Of a stretch of 64,000 nt of DNA, positions 9,992 through 18,136 are shown in pieces. The notes below the pieces were generated by a model, which worked only from the letters and a program-made list of their open reading frames with translations, was not told the DNA's origin and ran no database searches. The position numbers and the translations under genes were made by a program. The DNA is from Collinsella sp. AF02-46-1 (lineage in GTDB: Bacteria > Actinomycetota > Coriobacteriia > Coriobacteriales > Coriobacteriaceae). Location: positions 22,618-86,617 of the forward strand of contig NZ_QSBV01000012.1 in NCBI RefSeq assembly GCF_003465825.1, written 5' to 3'. The number at the start of each line of letters is the position of its first letter. Position 1 is the stretch's first letter.

Positions 9992-10182
9992 TCCGGGGTC
10001 GCTCCTTGGTTGTTGCCTGTTCAAGAGTGTCTCTAACGACTAGGCCGCTTGCCTGCGATTTTTGACCGTTGGGCGGGCGCTTCGCCGTTGCCGCAAAAAC
10101 GTTTTTGCATATCGGGTACAACGGGCTTTACGTGAGTAAAGTGCGCGCCGCGTCCACGTGTCGCGCTTTTAAAGGAGGCCCC

Positions 10183-11853
10183 ATGCCTGGTGTTACCCCT
10201 GCAGAAGTTCTGTCCAACTTTGGTATTGCGCTGGTCGAAGATCCCGCCGAGAATCAGCCCCGTCTGCTGGTCGATCTACCCGCCGCGGAGCTCGTCGAGC
10301 ACGCTATCCGCCGCGAAGAAGGCCGCATGGCATCCAACGGCGCGCTGGTGATCGAGACGGGGGAGCGCACTGGTCGTTCCCCCAATGACCGCTTTATCGT
10401 CGACACCCCCGATGTCCACGACAAGATTGCCTGGGGCGCCGTCAACCGCCCGCTGTCCGTCGAGAGCTATGAGGCCATCAAGGCCGGCATCGTCGACTAT
10501 CTCAACGAGCGCGACGTGTTCGTTACCCGTGGCATGGCAGGCGCCGACCGCAACCACACGCGTCGACTGCTCGTTGCCTGCGAGCGTGCCAGCCAGGCAC
10601 TCTTTATCAAGCAGATGCTCGCCCGCCCGCTCGCCCGCGAAATCGCGCGCACCGGCGAGCCCGACTTCTGCGTGCTCGCGGCGCCCGGTTTCCAGTGCGA
10701 TCCTGCCATCAAGGGCCTCAACTCCAGCGCCGCCGTGGTCATCAATTTCCAGGAACGCGTGATTCTGGTCGCCGGCACCGGCTACTCCGGCGAGATTAAA
10801 AAGTCGATCTTTAGCGTCATGAATTACCTGCTGCCCGTCGAGGACGACGTGCTACCCATGCACTGCTCGGCCAGCATGGATCCCGTCACGCACGAGACCG
10901 CCGTGTTCTTTGGCCTTTCGGGCACGGGCAAGACCACGCTTTCGGCCAACCCCACGCGGCTGCTGATCGGCGACGACGAGCACGGTTGGTCCGACATGGG
11001 CATCTTCAACATCGAAGGTGGCTGCTACGCCAAATGCGAGGGCCTGGACGCGTTCCACGAGCCCGAGATCTTCAACGCTGTCCGCTTTGGCGCGATCTGC
11101 GAAAACGTGGTGCTCGACGAGAACCGCAAGCCCAACTACGACGACATCTCGATCACGCACAACACGCGCGTGGCATACCCTGTGGAGCACATTCCCAACG
11201 CGTGGACCAAGGGCATGGGCACCACTCCAAGCGTCGTGCTCTTCCTGACCTGCGATGCCTTTGGCGTGCTGCCGCCCATCTCGCGCCTGACGGCCGACGC
11301 CGCCATGTATCACTTTGTGACGGGCTTTACGGCCAAGATCCCCGGCACCGAGGTCGGCGTCACCGAGCCCACGCCCACGTTCTCTTCGCTGTTTGGCGAG
11401 CCGTTTATGCCGCTCGACCCCATGGTCTATGCCAAGATGCTCGGTGAGCGCATCGCCGACGGCCGCACGCGTGTGTACCTGGTCAACACCGGCTGGATCG
11501 GCGGCGGCTACGGCGTGGGTCATCGCATCGAGCTTGCCTACACGCGCGCCCTGGTGGCCCGCGCCCTCGACGGTACCATCGAGGACAGCGAGTTCGTGCA
11601 CGACGACATCTTTAACGTCGACATTCCCACCACGTGCCACGGCGTACCCGACGGCATCCTGGTGCCGCGCCAGTATTGGCAGAGCACCGCTCGCTACGAC
11701 GAGGCCGCGCACAACTTGGCCGTGATGTTCGAGGAGAACTTCGAGAAGAAGTACTCGCACCTGCCCGAATCCGTCAAGGCCGCCGGTCCGCACGCTCAGG
11801 TGCACGCCGACGCCCGTCATCGCGGCCACGGCCTGCTGGGACTTCGCCACTAG
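10183..11853 (+). CDS. pckA: phosphoenolpyruvate carboxykinase (ATP)
   Basis: 556 residues from the ATG at 10183, six bases after an aaaggagg ribosome-binding site; the frame opens earlier but only into repeat-bearing intergenic sequence. Converts oxaloacetate and ATP to PEP, CO2 and ADP, or runs in reverse as an anaplerotic step in anaerobes. The ATP-type P-loop GLSGTGKTTLSA (near residue 244) and the metal-binding GDDEHGW are clear, and the length fits the ATP-dependent family. The neighbouring intergenic palindrome probably serves as its terminator. Confidence 0.95.
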   Translation: MPGVTPAEVLSNFGIALVEDPAENQPRLLVDLPAAELVEHAIRREEGRMASNGALVIETGERTGRSPNDRFIVDTPDVHDKIAWGAVNRPLSVESYEAIKAGIVDYLNERDVFVTRGMAGADRNHTRRLLVACERASQALFIKQMLARPLAREIARTGEPDFCVLAAPGFQCDPAIKGLNSSAAVVINFQERVILVAGTGYSGEIKKSIFSVMNYLLPVEDDVLPMHCSASMDPVTHETAVFFGLSGTGKTTLSANPTRLLIGDDEHGWSDMGIFNIEGGCYAKCEGLDAFHEPEIFNAVRFGAICENVVLDENRKPNYDDISITHNTRVAYPVEHIPNAWTKGMGTTPSVVLFLTCDAFGVLPPISRLTADAAMYHFVTGFTAKIPGTEVGVTEPTPTFSSLFGEPFMPLDPMVYAKMLGERIADGRTRVYLVNTGWIGGGYGVGHRIELAYTRALVARALDGTIEDSEFVHDDIFNVDIPTTCHGVPDGILVPRQYWQSTARYDEAAHNLAVMFEENFEKKYSHLPESVKAAGPHAQVHADARHRGHGLLGLRH

Positions 11854-11870
11854 CGTCGCCTCAGACCCAA

Positions 11871-11909
11871 AACCATCATAAAGGGGACAGGCACCTTTGT
11901 GGTGGTTTT
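11871..11909. repeat. CCACAAAGG palindrome (copy 1, reversed)
   Basis: aaccatcataaagg, a 10-nt loop (ggacaggcac), then cctttgtggtggtttt. Inverted with respect to the other five copies in this window. It sits 17 bp after the pckA stop and ends in a T run, so it can act as the pckA terminator. Confidence 0.75.
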
Positions 11910-12040
11910 ACTCGCGCGGATGACTCGGGTTATAATACGCCTAACATATCGCTCCCTTCTCCGGATGGGGGCAGCGTAAGCGCTCTTGTGGCGGCACCGT
12001 AGGACTTTGAAGGTGGCCGTCGTAAGGGCGCTTTTTGTTT
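11908..12040 (+). ncRNA. candidate structured leader or small RNA before the B3/B4 gene
   Basis: A -10 hexamer TATAAT at 11931-11936 has only a weak -35 (ttactc) 17 bp upstream. The predicted transcript from about 11943 folds into a small hairpin (cgct...agcg, 11950-11976), then a long one. In the long hairpin gcgctctt (11980-11987) pairs with aagggcgc (12024-12031) around an inner ggcggcacc/ggtggccgtc stem. A tttttgttt run follows, so it resembles an intrinsic terminator. It ends about 40 bp before the next start codon. It could be an attenuator for that gene or a stand-alone sRNA of about 100 nt. I do not recognise a known riboswitch class. Confidence 0.45.
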
Positions 12041-12080
12041 AGGCACCCGGGCTCGGGCGCATGCTATGAAGGGAGAGCAC

Positions 12081-12800
12081 ATGAAGAGTTTCGTTGCCGA
12101 GGATTCGTTTTGGGAGCTATTTCCGCAGGCGGCTGTCGGTGTTGTGGTCGTAAAGGGCATGAAGCCCGCGGCTCAGATTCCTCAAGAGGACGTGGACGCG
12201 ATTGCGGCGTTGCTCGACCGCGCCAATATCGACGCGGAGCGTCATCTGACCAGCGATACTATCAGCGAGAATGCGCCGGTTAAGGCATGGCGCGAGGCAT
12301 ATCGCCTATTCAAGACCAAGAAGGGCGCGCGTTGCTCAATTGAGAACCTGCTCAAACGCGTGCTCAAAGGCAAGCCGGTGGGCCACATTACGCCCGCGGT
12401 GGACATTTACAACACGGTGTCGCTGACCTACGCGTTACCCGTAGGCGGCGAGGATTTGCATGCGATCGAGGGAGACCTTCGCTTGAAGGTGACCGACGGC
12501 GGCGACGCGTTCCTGCCGCTTGGCGAGGAAGCGGATGACCCGACGCTGTCCGGCGAGCTGGCCTACGTCGATGATGCGGGCGCCGTGTGCCGCTGCTGGA
12601 ACTGGCGCGACGGCGTTCGAACGGCCCTGTCCGACGATTCGGCGGACGCGTTCCTGGCGATTGAGTGCGTAGAGCCCGAGCGAATGGGGGACTGCCAGGC
12701 CGCCATCGATCGTCTTGCCGATTTGCTCGAGCGCTATCTGGGAGCGACGGTTGTCGTTAAGACGCTTGTGACTCGCGACAATCCCTGCGTGGAGCTGTAG
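12081..12800 (+). CDS. B3/B4 (tRNA-binding editing-like) domain protein
   Basis: 239 residues. The ATG at 12081 is preceded by gaagggag at the right distance; an in-frame ATG 15 bp earlier overlaps that site and is less likely. The protein matches the B3/B4 domain of phenylalanyl-tRNA synthetase beta chains as a free-standing unit (PAVDIYNTVSLTYALPVGG near residue 105 is the conserved core). Free-standing B3/B4 proteins are thought to hydrolyse mischarged tRNA or free aminoacyl substrates, but the function is not established. The structured leader upstream suggests regulated expression. Confidence 0.8.
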   Translation: MKSFVAEDSFWELFPQAAVGVVVVKGMKPAAQIPQEDVDAIAALLDRANIDAERHLTSDTISENAPVKAWREAYRLFKTKKGARCSIENLLKRVLKGKPVGHITPAVDIYNTVSLTYALPVGGEDLHAIEGDLRLKVTDGGDAFLPLGEEADDPTLSGELAYVDDAGAVCRCWNWRDGVRTALSDDSADAFLAIECVEPERMGDCQAAIDRLADLLERYLGATVVVKTLVTRDNPCVEL

Positions 12801-12830
12801 CGGCGCCTGCGGATCATGTTCGCCGGTCAA

Positions 12831-12870
12831 AACCGCCACAAAGGTGCCTATCCCCTTTGTGGTGGTTTTT
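12831..12870. repeat. CCACAAAGG palindrome (copy 2)
   Basis: aaccgccacaaagg and cctttgtggtggttttt around tgcctatccc. It follows the B3/B4 gene by 30 bp and ends in five Ts, so it can double as a terminator. Confidence 0.75.
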
Positions 12871-12973
12871 ATGTTGATGGGTTAACAAATGGGGTATTTG
12901 GGTACGGGTGTCGGCTTATGCGACTAAGATGTTTACCCGTAAGCATTATGCAAGCGAAAGGCGGTCGTCTCCC

Positions 12974-13423
12974 ATGCAGCAGAACGACGAGACACGTTTC
13001 GAGGACTTTGTTGGACTGATCAGCGGGCTCTACAAGGAGATTCAGCGTATCAAGACGTCCGAAGGCGCAAGGCTGGGCCTCAAGGGCTCCGACGTTATGT
13101 GCCTGTACTATCTTGAGCGCAGCAAGGACGGCCTGACTGGCGCCGACCTCGCCCGCATGGCCGGCGTTACCCGTGCCGCCGTTTCGCGCACACTGGCACA
13201 TCTGGAGGAGGGCGGCTACGTCGAGGTTGACGACTCGGGTGATGCGGCCGTCAAGTATCGTGCTCCGGTGCGCCTGACTGCCCTGGGCGGCGAGAGCATG
13301 AGCGAGGCCGATCGCATCATTCGCGAGGTGCTCGATACCACCGGCAAGGCCATGGGCGTGGAGCAGCGCGAGCAGATGTATGCATCGCTGCGCACGATCC
13401 TCAACACCCTGCGCGAGATCTAG
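12974..13423 (+). CDS. MarR family transcriptional regulator
   Basis: 149 residues; start ATG at 12974 with gaaaggcgg upstream. A winged helix-turn-helix lies at about residues 50-100, with the recognition helix in the AGVTRAAVSRTLAHLEEGG stretch and the wing in DDSGDAAVKYRAPVRLT, flanked by the dimerisation helices typical of MarR. Members repress transporters or stress genes and respond to phenolic or oxidative ligands. The likely target is itself or the DegV gene that follows 119 bp downstream; this is inference. Confidence 0.85.
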   Translation: MQQNDETRFEDFVGLISGLYKEIQRIKTSEGARLGLKGSDVMCLYYLERSKDGLTGADLARMAGVTRAAVSRTLAHLEEGGYVEVDDSGDAAVKYRAPVRLTALGGESMSEADRIIREVLDTTGKAMGVEQREQMYASLRTILNTLREI

Positions 13424-13542
13424 AGCCGCGCTGGCGCTAGCTTTCAGCCAAGAACTGCATCGTCCCGTTTGAGCGCGTACGCCGTGCCGGGACATTGCTG
13501 TCAAAATTCCCTGCGCGGGACCTGCGCAAGAAAGGATTCGCT

Positions 13543-14397
13543 ATGTCCGTCCGCATTATTACCGATTCCGCAAGCGATATGTCGCCGGCCGAGCACCCGG
13601 CACTGGACGTTTTGCCGCTGTCCGTCACCTTTGGCACCGATGTGTATATGGATGGCGTCGACATCGATCACCAGCGCTTTTACGAGATGCTTGTGGAGCG
13701 CGACGAGCTGCCCAAGACCGGCCAGGTCAACCCGTACGCGTTTTCGCAGGCGATTGCCGAAGCACGTGAGGCCGGCGACGAGGCTGTGATTATTACCGTG
13801 GGCGCTAAGCTATCAGGCACCAATCAGAGTGCCCGTACCGCACTTGCCGAGGCGCCAGGTGGCGACGTGTTCGTGGTAGACAGCAACAACGTCACCCTGG
13901 GCGAGCGCGTCCTGGTCGAGTATGCGCTGCGCTTGGTGGACGAGGGCCGCAGTGCATCTCAGATCGCGGCGGCTGTCGAGGCCGTGCGCGACCGTGTGGT
14001 GGTTATCGGCCTGCTCGAGACGCTGGAGTACCTGGTGCGCGGCGGTCGTCTGTCTGCTGCGGCCGGCGCCGTGGGCACGCTGCTCAACGTGAAGCCCGTG
14101 GTGGCTGTCGAGGACGGTCTGATCGTGCAGCTGGGCAAGGCGCGCGGTTCCAAGAACGGCCGCAACCTGCTGAACCAAAAGGTCGAAAAGGCGGGCGGCA
14201 TCGACTTTTCCATGCCGCTGGCGCTCGGCTATACGGGTCTTTCGGATGCGGTGCTCAAGAAGTATATCGAGGACAGCGCGGCACTGTGGGCTGGTCACAC
14301 CGAGGGCGAACTGCCCGTTCACACCATCGGCGCCACCATCGGAACCCACGTTGGCCCCGGCGCCGTGGCAGTAGCCTTCTTCCAGCCCGCCAACTAA
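13543..14397 (+). CDS. DegV family fatty-acid-binding protein
   Basis: 284 residues from the ATG at 13543 after aagaaagga. The N-terminus IITDSASDMS and the RGGRLS motif near residue 166 are hallmarks of DegV proteins. These bind a fatty acid and, in FakB proteins, present it to the kinase FakA for phosphorylation and phospholipid synthesis. No fakA is visible nearby. Cytoplasmic. Ended by the CCACAAAGG palindrome at 14409. Confidence 0.9.
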   Translation: MSVRIITDSASDMSPAEHPALDVLPLSVTFGTDVYMDGVDIDHQRFYEMLVERDELPKTGQVNPYAFSQAIAEAREAGDEAVIITVGAKLSGTNQSARTALAEAPGGDVFVVDSNNVTLGERVLVEYALRLVDEGRSASQIAAAVEAVRDRVVVIGLLETLEYLVRGGRLSAAAGAVGTLLNVKPVVAVEDGLIVQLGKARGSKNGRNLLNQKVEKAGGIDFSMPLALGYTGLSDAVLKKYIEDSAALWAGHTEGELPVHTIGATIGTHVGPGAVAVAFFQPAN

Positions 14398-14408
14398 CCG
14401 ACCTGCCA

Positions 14409-14450
14409 TAAACCATCACAAAGGTGCCTGTCCCCTTTGTGATGGTTTAT
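14409..14450. repeat. CCACAAAGG palindrome (copy 3)
   Basis: aaccatcacaaagg and cctttgtgatggttt around tgcctgtccc. Both arms carry the compensating change (atc/gat) relative to copy 2, so base pairing is kept. It lies between the DegV and MGMT genes. Confidence 0.75.
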
Positions 14451-14477
14451 GCTTTTCCGGGTGGAAGGGAGCGAGCA

Positions 14478-14798
14478 ATGGCGTCTGAGGGCTTTTTTGA
14501 TCGGGTGTACGGGGTGGTCGAGCAGATCCCCGAGGGGATGGTCGCCACGTATGGTCAGGTGGCACTGCTTGCCGGTCGTCCACGAAGTGCGCGGTACGTG
14601 GGGTATGCCCTTCATAGTAATCCGCGCCCTGGCCAAATTCCCTGTCATCGCGTGGTGTTTGCCGACGGCCGTATCTGTGAGGGCTTTGCCTTTGGCGGCC
14701 CCGATGCTCAGCGCGAGCTCTTAATGGGGGAGGGCGTGACGTTTGCCGATCCCATGCATGTTGATCTGGCCGCCTGTCGTTGGCCTGCTGGACTCTAA
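14478..14798 (+). CDS. MGMT-domain DNA alkyltransferase (single-domain)
   Basis: 106 residues from the ATG at 14478 after gaagggagcg. It consists only of the DNA-binding/methyltransferase C-terminal domain of O6-alkylguanine-DNA alkyltransferases: a helix with ATYGQVALLAG, then the active-site motif IPCHRV with Cys56. Alkyltransferase-like proteins of this size usually have Trp at that position; here the Cys is retained, so suicidal alkyl transfer is chemically possible. The N-terminal domain of Ogt/Ada is absent. A palindromic repeat follows. Confidence 0.82.
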   Translation: MASEGFFDRVYGVVEQIPEGMVATYGQVALLAGRPRSARYVGYALHSNPRPGQIPCHRVVFADGRICEGFAFGGPDAQRELLMGEGVTFADPMHVDLAACRWPAGL

Positions 14799-14814
14799 CA
14801 GCTCTGCCGTGGTC

Positions 14815-14855
14815 AAAGCCACCACAAAGGTGCCTGTCCCCTTTGTGGTGGCTTT
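14815..14855. repeat. CCACAAAGG palindrome (copy 4)
   Basis: aaagccaccacaaagg and cctttgtggtggcttt around tgcctgtccc. The outer base pairs differ from the other copies but again match each other. Confidence 0.75.
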
Positions 14856-15087
14856 CCGTTGCAGGTTTACCTGGGCTAACTTATGGAGAAGGTGTGTTGG
14901 GGTAGTTTGACGCTAGAAAGTAAGCCACGGTGAACTATATTGGTTTCAGCAACGGAGCAGGCAATAGGCGATGAAAAAGCCTGCCCTGTTGAGTTTGATT
15001 CGCATCCCTCCCCTCTGTGCGATTCAACGGTGTACTTCGGGAACAGGCCCGCTGGCAGCTAACTGCCGGCGGGCCTGTTCCTGTTTG
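14856..15087 (+). other. non-coding stretch ending in an 18-bp hairpin
   Basis: No gene is visible. It ends with a long stem: gaacaggcccgctggcag at 15041-15058 and its complement at 15063-15080 with one G-T pair and a four-base loop. No good T run follows. The upstream part has a TTGACG hexamer near 14908 but no well-spaced -10. A small RNA is possible but unsupported beyond the hairpin. Confidence 0.35.
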
Positions 15088-15130
15088 TCGGGAGAGTGTG
15101 ATGGATGGAGCTGAAGCGGTCCGGCTCCAA

Positions 15131-15160
15131 AAAAGGCGGACGCCGTAGCGCCCGCCCTAA
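15131..15160 (-). terminator. intrinsic terminator of trpS
   Basis: On the reverse strand: ggcgggcgc, loop tacg, gcgtccgcc, then a run of six Ts. It lies 35 bp beyond the trpS stop. Confidence 0.8.
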
Positions 15161-15191
15161 AGCAATCGAAAGCTCAAGCCAGCAAATCGGT

Positions 15192-16241
15192 CTAGTACAC
15201 CATGCCCATGGCGTCCTGAACCTCGGCCAGGGTCTGCTCGGCGATCTCATTGGCGCGACGGTTGCCCTCATGCAGGACGTCCTTCACATAGTCCAGATCG
15301 TTCTCGTAGCGCTGGCGACGCTCGCGGATAGGTGCGAAGTACTTGTTGACGGCCTCGGTCACGTACTTCTTGAGCTGGCCGGAGCCGCCCATGCCAATCT
15401 CCTCGGCAATCTCGACTTCGGAACGGCCGGTGCAGATGGCGGCTGTTGAAAGCAGGCCAGACACGCCGGGGCGGTTCTCGGGATCGAACGTGATCATGCG
15501 CTCGGAGTCGGTCTGGCTCTTCTTGATGCGTTTGGCCGTTTCCTCGGCGGTCATCGAGATGTTGATGGCGTTGCCGTAGCTCTTGCTCATCTTGCGACCG
15601 TCCAGGCCCGGCAGCAGCGGGGTCTCGGACAGCAGCGCGTCGACCTCGGGGAACACCTTGCCGTAGCGGTTGTTAAAGCGGCGGGCGATGGTGCGGGTGA
15701 GCTCGATGTGCGGCAGCTGGTCGCGGCCGACGGGCACGACGTTGCCCTTGCAGAACAGGATGTCGCAGGCCTGATGCACCGGGTAGGTGAGCAGAAGGCC
15801 GGTGAGCTCGTGGCCCGAGGCCTCCATCTCGGCCTTGACGGTGGGGTTGCGCGCCAGCTCGGCCTCGGAGACCAGCGACAGGAACGGCAGCATGAGCTGG
15901 TTGGCGGCGGGCACGGCGGAGTGCGCGTAGATCATGGTCTTGTCGGGATCGATGCCGCAGGCAAGGTAGTCCATGACCATGTTGTACACGTTGTCCTGGA
16001 TGTGCTCGGTCGTGTCGCGGTCAGTGATGACCTGGTAGTCGGCGATGAGCACGTTGGTCTTGGCGCCCATGTTCTGCAGCTCAACACGGCCCTTGAGGGT
16101 ACCGAAGTAGTGGCCCAGGTGCAGACGGCCGGTGGGGCGGTCGCCGGTGAGCATGGTGAACTTCTCGGGCGTTTTGGTCAGGCCCTCGCGAATGGCGTTG
16201 CTCTTTTGCAGCGCGACTTCGTAGCTGTTCTCGTTTGGCAT
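15192..16241 (-). CDS. trpS: tryptophanyl-tRNA synthetase
   Basis: 349 residues from the ATG at 16241, after a TTAGGAGC ribosome-binding site; the frame opens 143 codons earlier but those have no TrpRS character. Charges tRNA-Trp with tryptophan. A class I synthetase: the HIGH-type motif is HLGH at residues 41-44, preceded by TGDRPTGRL, and the KMSKS motif appears intact near residue 215. The length is usual for bacterial TrpRS. Own terminator downstream; no leader regulation is evident. Confidence 0.95.
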   Translation of the reverse strand: MPNENSYEVALQKSNAIREGLTKTPEKFTMLTGDRPTGRLHLGHYFGTLKGRVELQNMGAKTNVLIADYQVITDRDTTEHIQDNVYNMVMDYLACGIDPDKTMIYAHSAVPAANQLMLPFLSLVSEAELARNPTVKAEMEASGHELTGLLLTYPVHQACDILFCKGNVVPVGRDQLPHIELTRTIARRFNNRYGKVFPEVDALLSETPLLPGLDGRKMSKSYGNAINISMTAEETAKRIKKSQTDSERMITFDPENRPGVSGLLSTAAICTGRSEVEIAEEIGMGGSGQLKKYVTEAVNKYFAPIRERRQRYENDLDYVKDVLHEGNRRANEIAEQTLAEVQDAMGMVY

Positions 16242-16410
16242 GATTGCTCCTAACGTATGTTCATGGGTCAAGATGATAACGCGTTTATTGGAGGGGCGGT
16301 GCGTAAGTAGGCGAGGGCGGGAGAGGGACGCGCGTGGTGCGGCTTGTGCGATGGGCGCGGCGCGGCCGCGCTTGGCCAACGGTGCCTTGGCACATCCTCG
16401 GCAGCTTGCC

Positions 16411-17610
16411 CTAGAGCTTGTGGTGGCGCTCTTCTTTGCGCTCCTCGGCTGCCTGCTCCTCCTGCTTAAAGGCGGGGTCGTCGGGGGTGACGAGCTCGTC
16501 CTCGTGCGTGCGCTTGTTGTAATGGTGGCGTAGCACGGGTTCAAACAGGTGCAGGTGCTTGGCGAAGGCCGCCGAGCCAATGGCGAGCACGGTAAAGATG
16601 AGCACACGCATGGGCACTTCGACCTGGTTAATCGCGGCGGCGCCGGCCGAAAGCATGATGCACCAGGCATAGATGAGCAGCACGGCCTGTTTTTGGTTGT
16701 AGCCTTCTTGGATTAGGCGGTGGTGGATGTGGCCCTTGTCGGCCTGCCCAATGCTAATGTGGGCGCGCCTGCGGCGCACGATGGCGCTAAACGTGTCGAT
16801 GATGGGCACGCCGGCAACGATGAGCGGGATGATAAGCGAGGTGAGCGCGGCGGTGCGGCTCACGTTGAGCAGCGAGATGGAGCCCAGTGCAAAGCCCAGA
16901 AGCAGCGACCCCGAGTCGCCCAAGAAGATGCTTGCGGGGTTGAAGTTGTAGCGCAAAAAGGCCAGGCAGGCGCCAAAGAGCGCAATGGAGAGCGCGGCGG
17001 CGTCGATGCGGCCCGAGAGAACGGCCATCGAAAACATGGTGAACGAGGCGATGCCGCAGATGCCCGTGGCCAAGCCGTCGAGGCCGTCGATGAGGTTAAT
17101 GATGTTGGTGAATGCCACCAGATAGATTACGGTGATGGGGTAGGCGAGCCACCCGAGCATGATTTCGCCGGGGGCAAACGGGTTGACGATGACGCCGATC
17201 CGCAGGCCGCCGATACAGGCGATGAGCGCGGCGAGGACCTGCCCGGCCAGCTTTTGCTTGGGCTTGAGTTGGAAGACGTCATCGATAGCGCCGGTCGCAA
17301 AGATGACGGTAAAGGAGAGCGCCAGCATGGGATAGCTAATGTGAAGGCGCGGGTGCGGCACCAGGACGGGTGGCCAGCCTAGGTGCCAGGTGCCTAGGAT
17401 TTGCACAATGCAGGCAACGACCAGGCCCAAAAACACCGCCGTTCCGCCCAAACGCGGGATGGGCTTTGTGTTGATGCGGCGCTTAGAAGGATAGTCGACG
17501 GCATCGAGCTTAATTGCCAAGCGCTTGACCAGGGGCACCGCGAGGAAGGTCGTGATAAAGGCCGCCGCTGCCACGCATAGGTACGGTATGTAGCTCGGGG
17601 ATGAAGCCAT
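16411..17610 (-). CDS. undecaprenyl-phosphate sugar-1-phosphate transferase (WecA/TagO type)
   Basis: 399 residues from the ATG at 17610 (a TTG six codons upstream is possible; neither has a strong ribosome-binding site). An integral membrane enzyme with about 11 hydrophobic segments. Conserved cytoplasmic loops are visible: GGTAVFLG near residue 55, GAIDD near 110, NLIDGLDGLA near 180 and FLGDSGS near 230, plus a basic HIHHRL motif near 298. It transfers GlcNAc-1-phosphate (or a similar sugar phosphate) to undecaprenyl phosphate and so starts teichoic acid or cell-wall glycan synthesis. The acidic C-terminal tail of about 45 residues is extra. Confidence 0.88.
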   Translation of the reverse strand: MASSPSYIPYLCVAAAAFITTFLAVPLVKRLAIKLDAVDYPSKRRINTKPIPRLGGTAVFLGLVVACIVQILGTWHLGWPPVLVPHPRLHISYPMLALSFTVIFATGAIDDVFQLKPKQKLAGQVLAALIACIGGLRIGVIVNPFAPGEIMLGWLAYPITVIYLVAFTNIINLIDGLDGLATGICGIASFTMFSMAVLSGRIDAAALSIALFGACLAFLRYNFNPASIFLGDSGSLLLGFALGSISLLNVSRTAALTSLIIPLIVAGVPIIDTFSAIVRRRRAHISIGQADKGHIHHRLIQEGYNQKQAVLLIYAWCIMLSAGAAAINQVEVPMRVLIFTVLAIGSAAFAKHLHLFEPVLRHHYNKRTHEDELVTPDDPAFKQEEQAAEERKEERHHKL

Positions 17611-17842
17611 GAATCTAAAAACCGCCAAGCGTCGAAGGAAAAGGTCAGAAGAACGCCATGCGCAAAGGGCATAGCCGAACCATAATACTCGACCAAGGGG
17701 GGTGCATGTAATTGCACGCAGCGATAATCACGCGCTTACCAGATATTGGGATGTTGTCGATGGCTTGTCGGGATGCCGACGGGGATCCATATGGACCGTG
17801 ATGGTGATTTTCGGCAAAAGAAAACCACCCCCCACGTTACGA

Positions 17843-17997
17843 AAATGAACCCACCTAAAACAGGTGGGTGCCCTCATCGACTGTTCCAGCGTCCTTAACA
17901 ACGAAGGATACCTGTACTAGGTACGACTGTGTGGGCTCCCTAAATAAACGCGACGGTTCACCCAGTTGCTCCGCGGGGGGCGGAATACCTACATCAT
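17843..17997 (-). ncRNA. ssrS: candidate 6S RNA (ssrS)
   Basis: A 520-bp gap without a protein gene holds this stretch. On the reverse strand it starts just after a -10-like TATGAT and has several local hairpins (tccgc/gcgga; tacct/aggta; atcctt/aaggac). It ends in GGGCACCCACCT-loop-AGGTGGGTTC followed by attttc. The terminal GGGCACCCACC block resembles the 3' end of Gram-positive 6S RNAs as I remember them. 6S RNA binds sigma-A RNA polymerase and mimics an open promoter. The assignment is from sequence memory, without a covariance search. Confidence 0.4.
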
Positions 17998-18023
17998 AAA
18001 GCGGCACTTTATCGATTCCAGTC

Positions 18024-18053
18024 TTGACATTACAAAAATCGTGTCGGACGATT
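18024..18053 (+). promoter_or_regulatory. candidate promoter of the radical SAM gene
   Basis: A TTGACA hexamer at 18024, then 17 bp, then GACGAT as a poor -10. It lies about 85 bp before the start codon. Confidence 0.35.
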
Positions 18054-18136
18054 ACGGCGCCTTGGGGCTCGAGCCGTCTACGCGGCCTGGCCCTTTACGT
18101 TTGAGCTGCTGAATCGTTGTTTTGGAGCATGTTTTT

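Noticed and set aside
9831..10121. Upstream extension of the flippase frame
   Set aside because: It crosses the GGGGACGTTCC intergenic repeat; a TTG at 9830 with a proper ribosome-binding site is a better start.
12011..12040. T-box-like aggtggccgtcg near the B3/B4 leader terminator
   Set aside because: Lacks the conserved AGGGTGGNACCGCG and there is no room for Stem I in a ~100-nt transcript.
16242..16670. Upstream extension of trpS (143 codons)
   Set aside because: Low-complexity translation antisense to the wecA end; TrpRS begins at the ATG at 16241.
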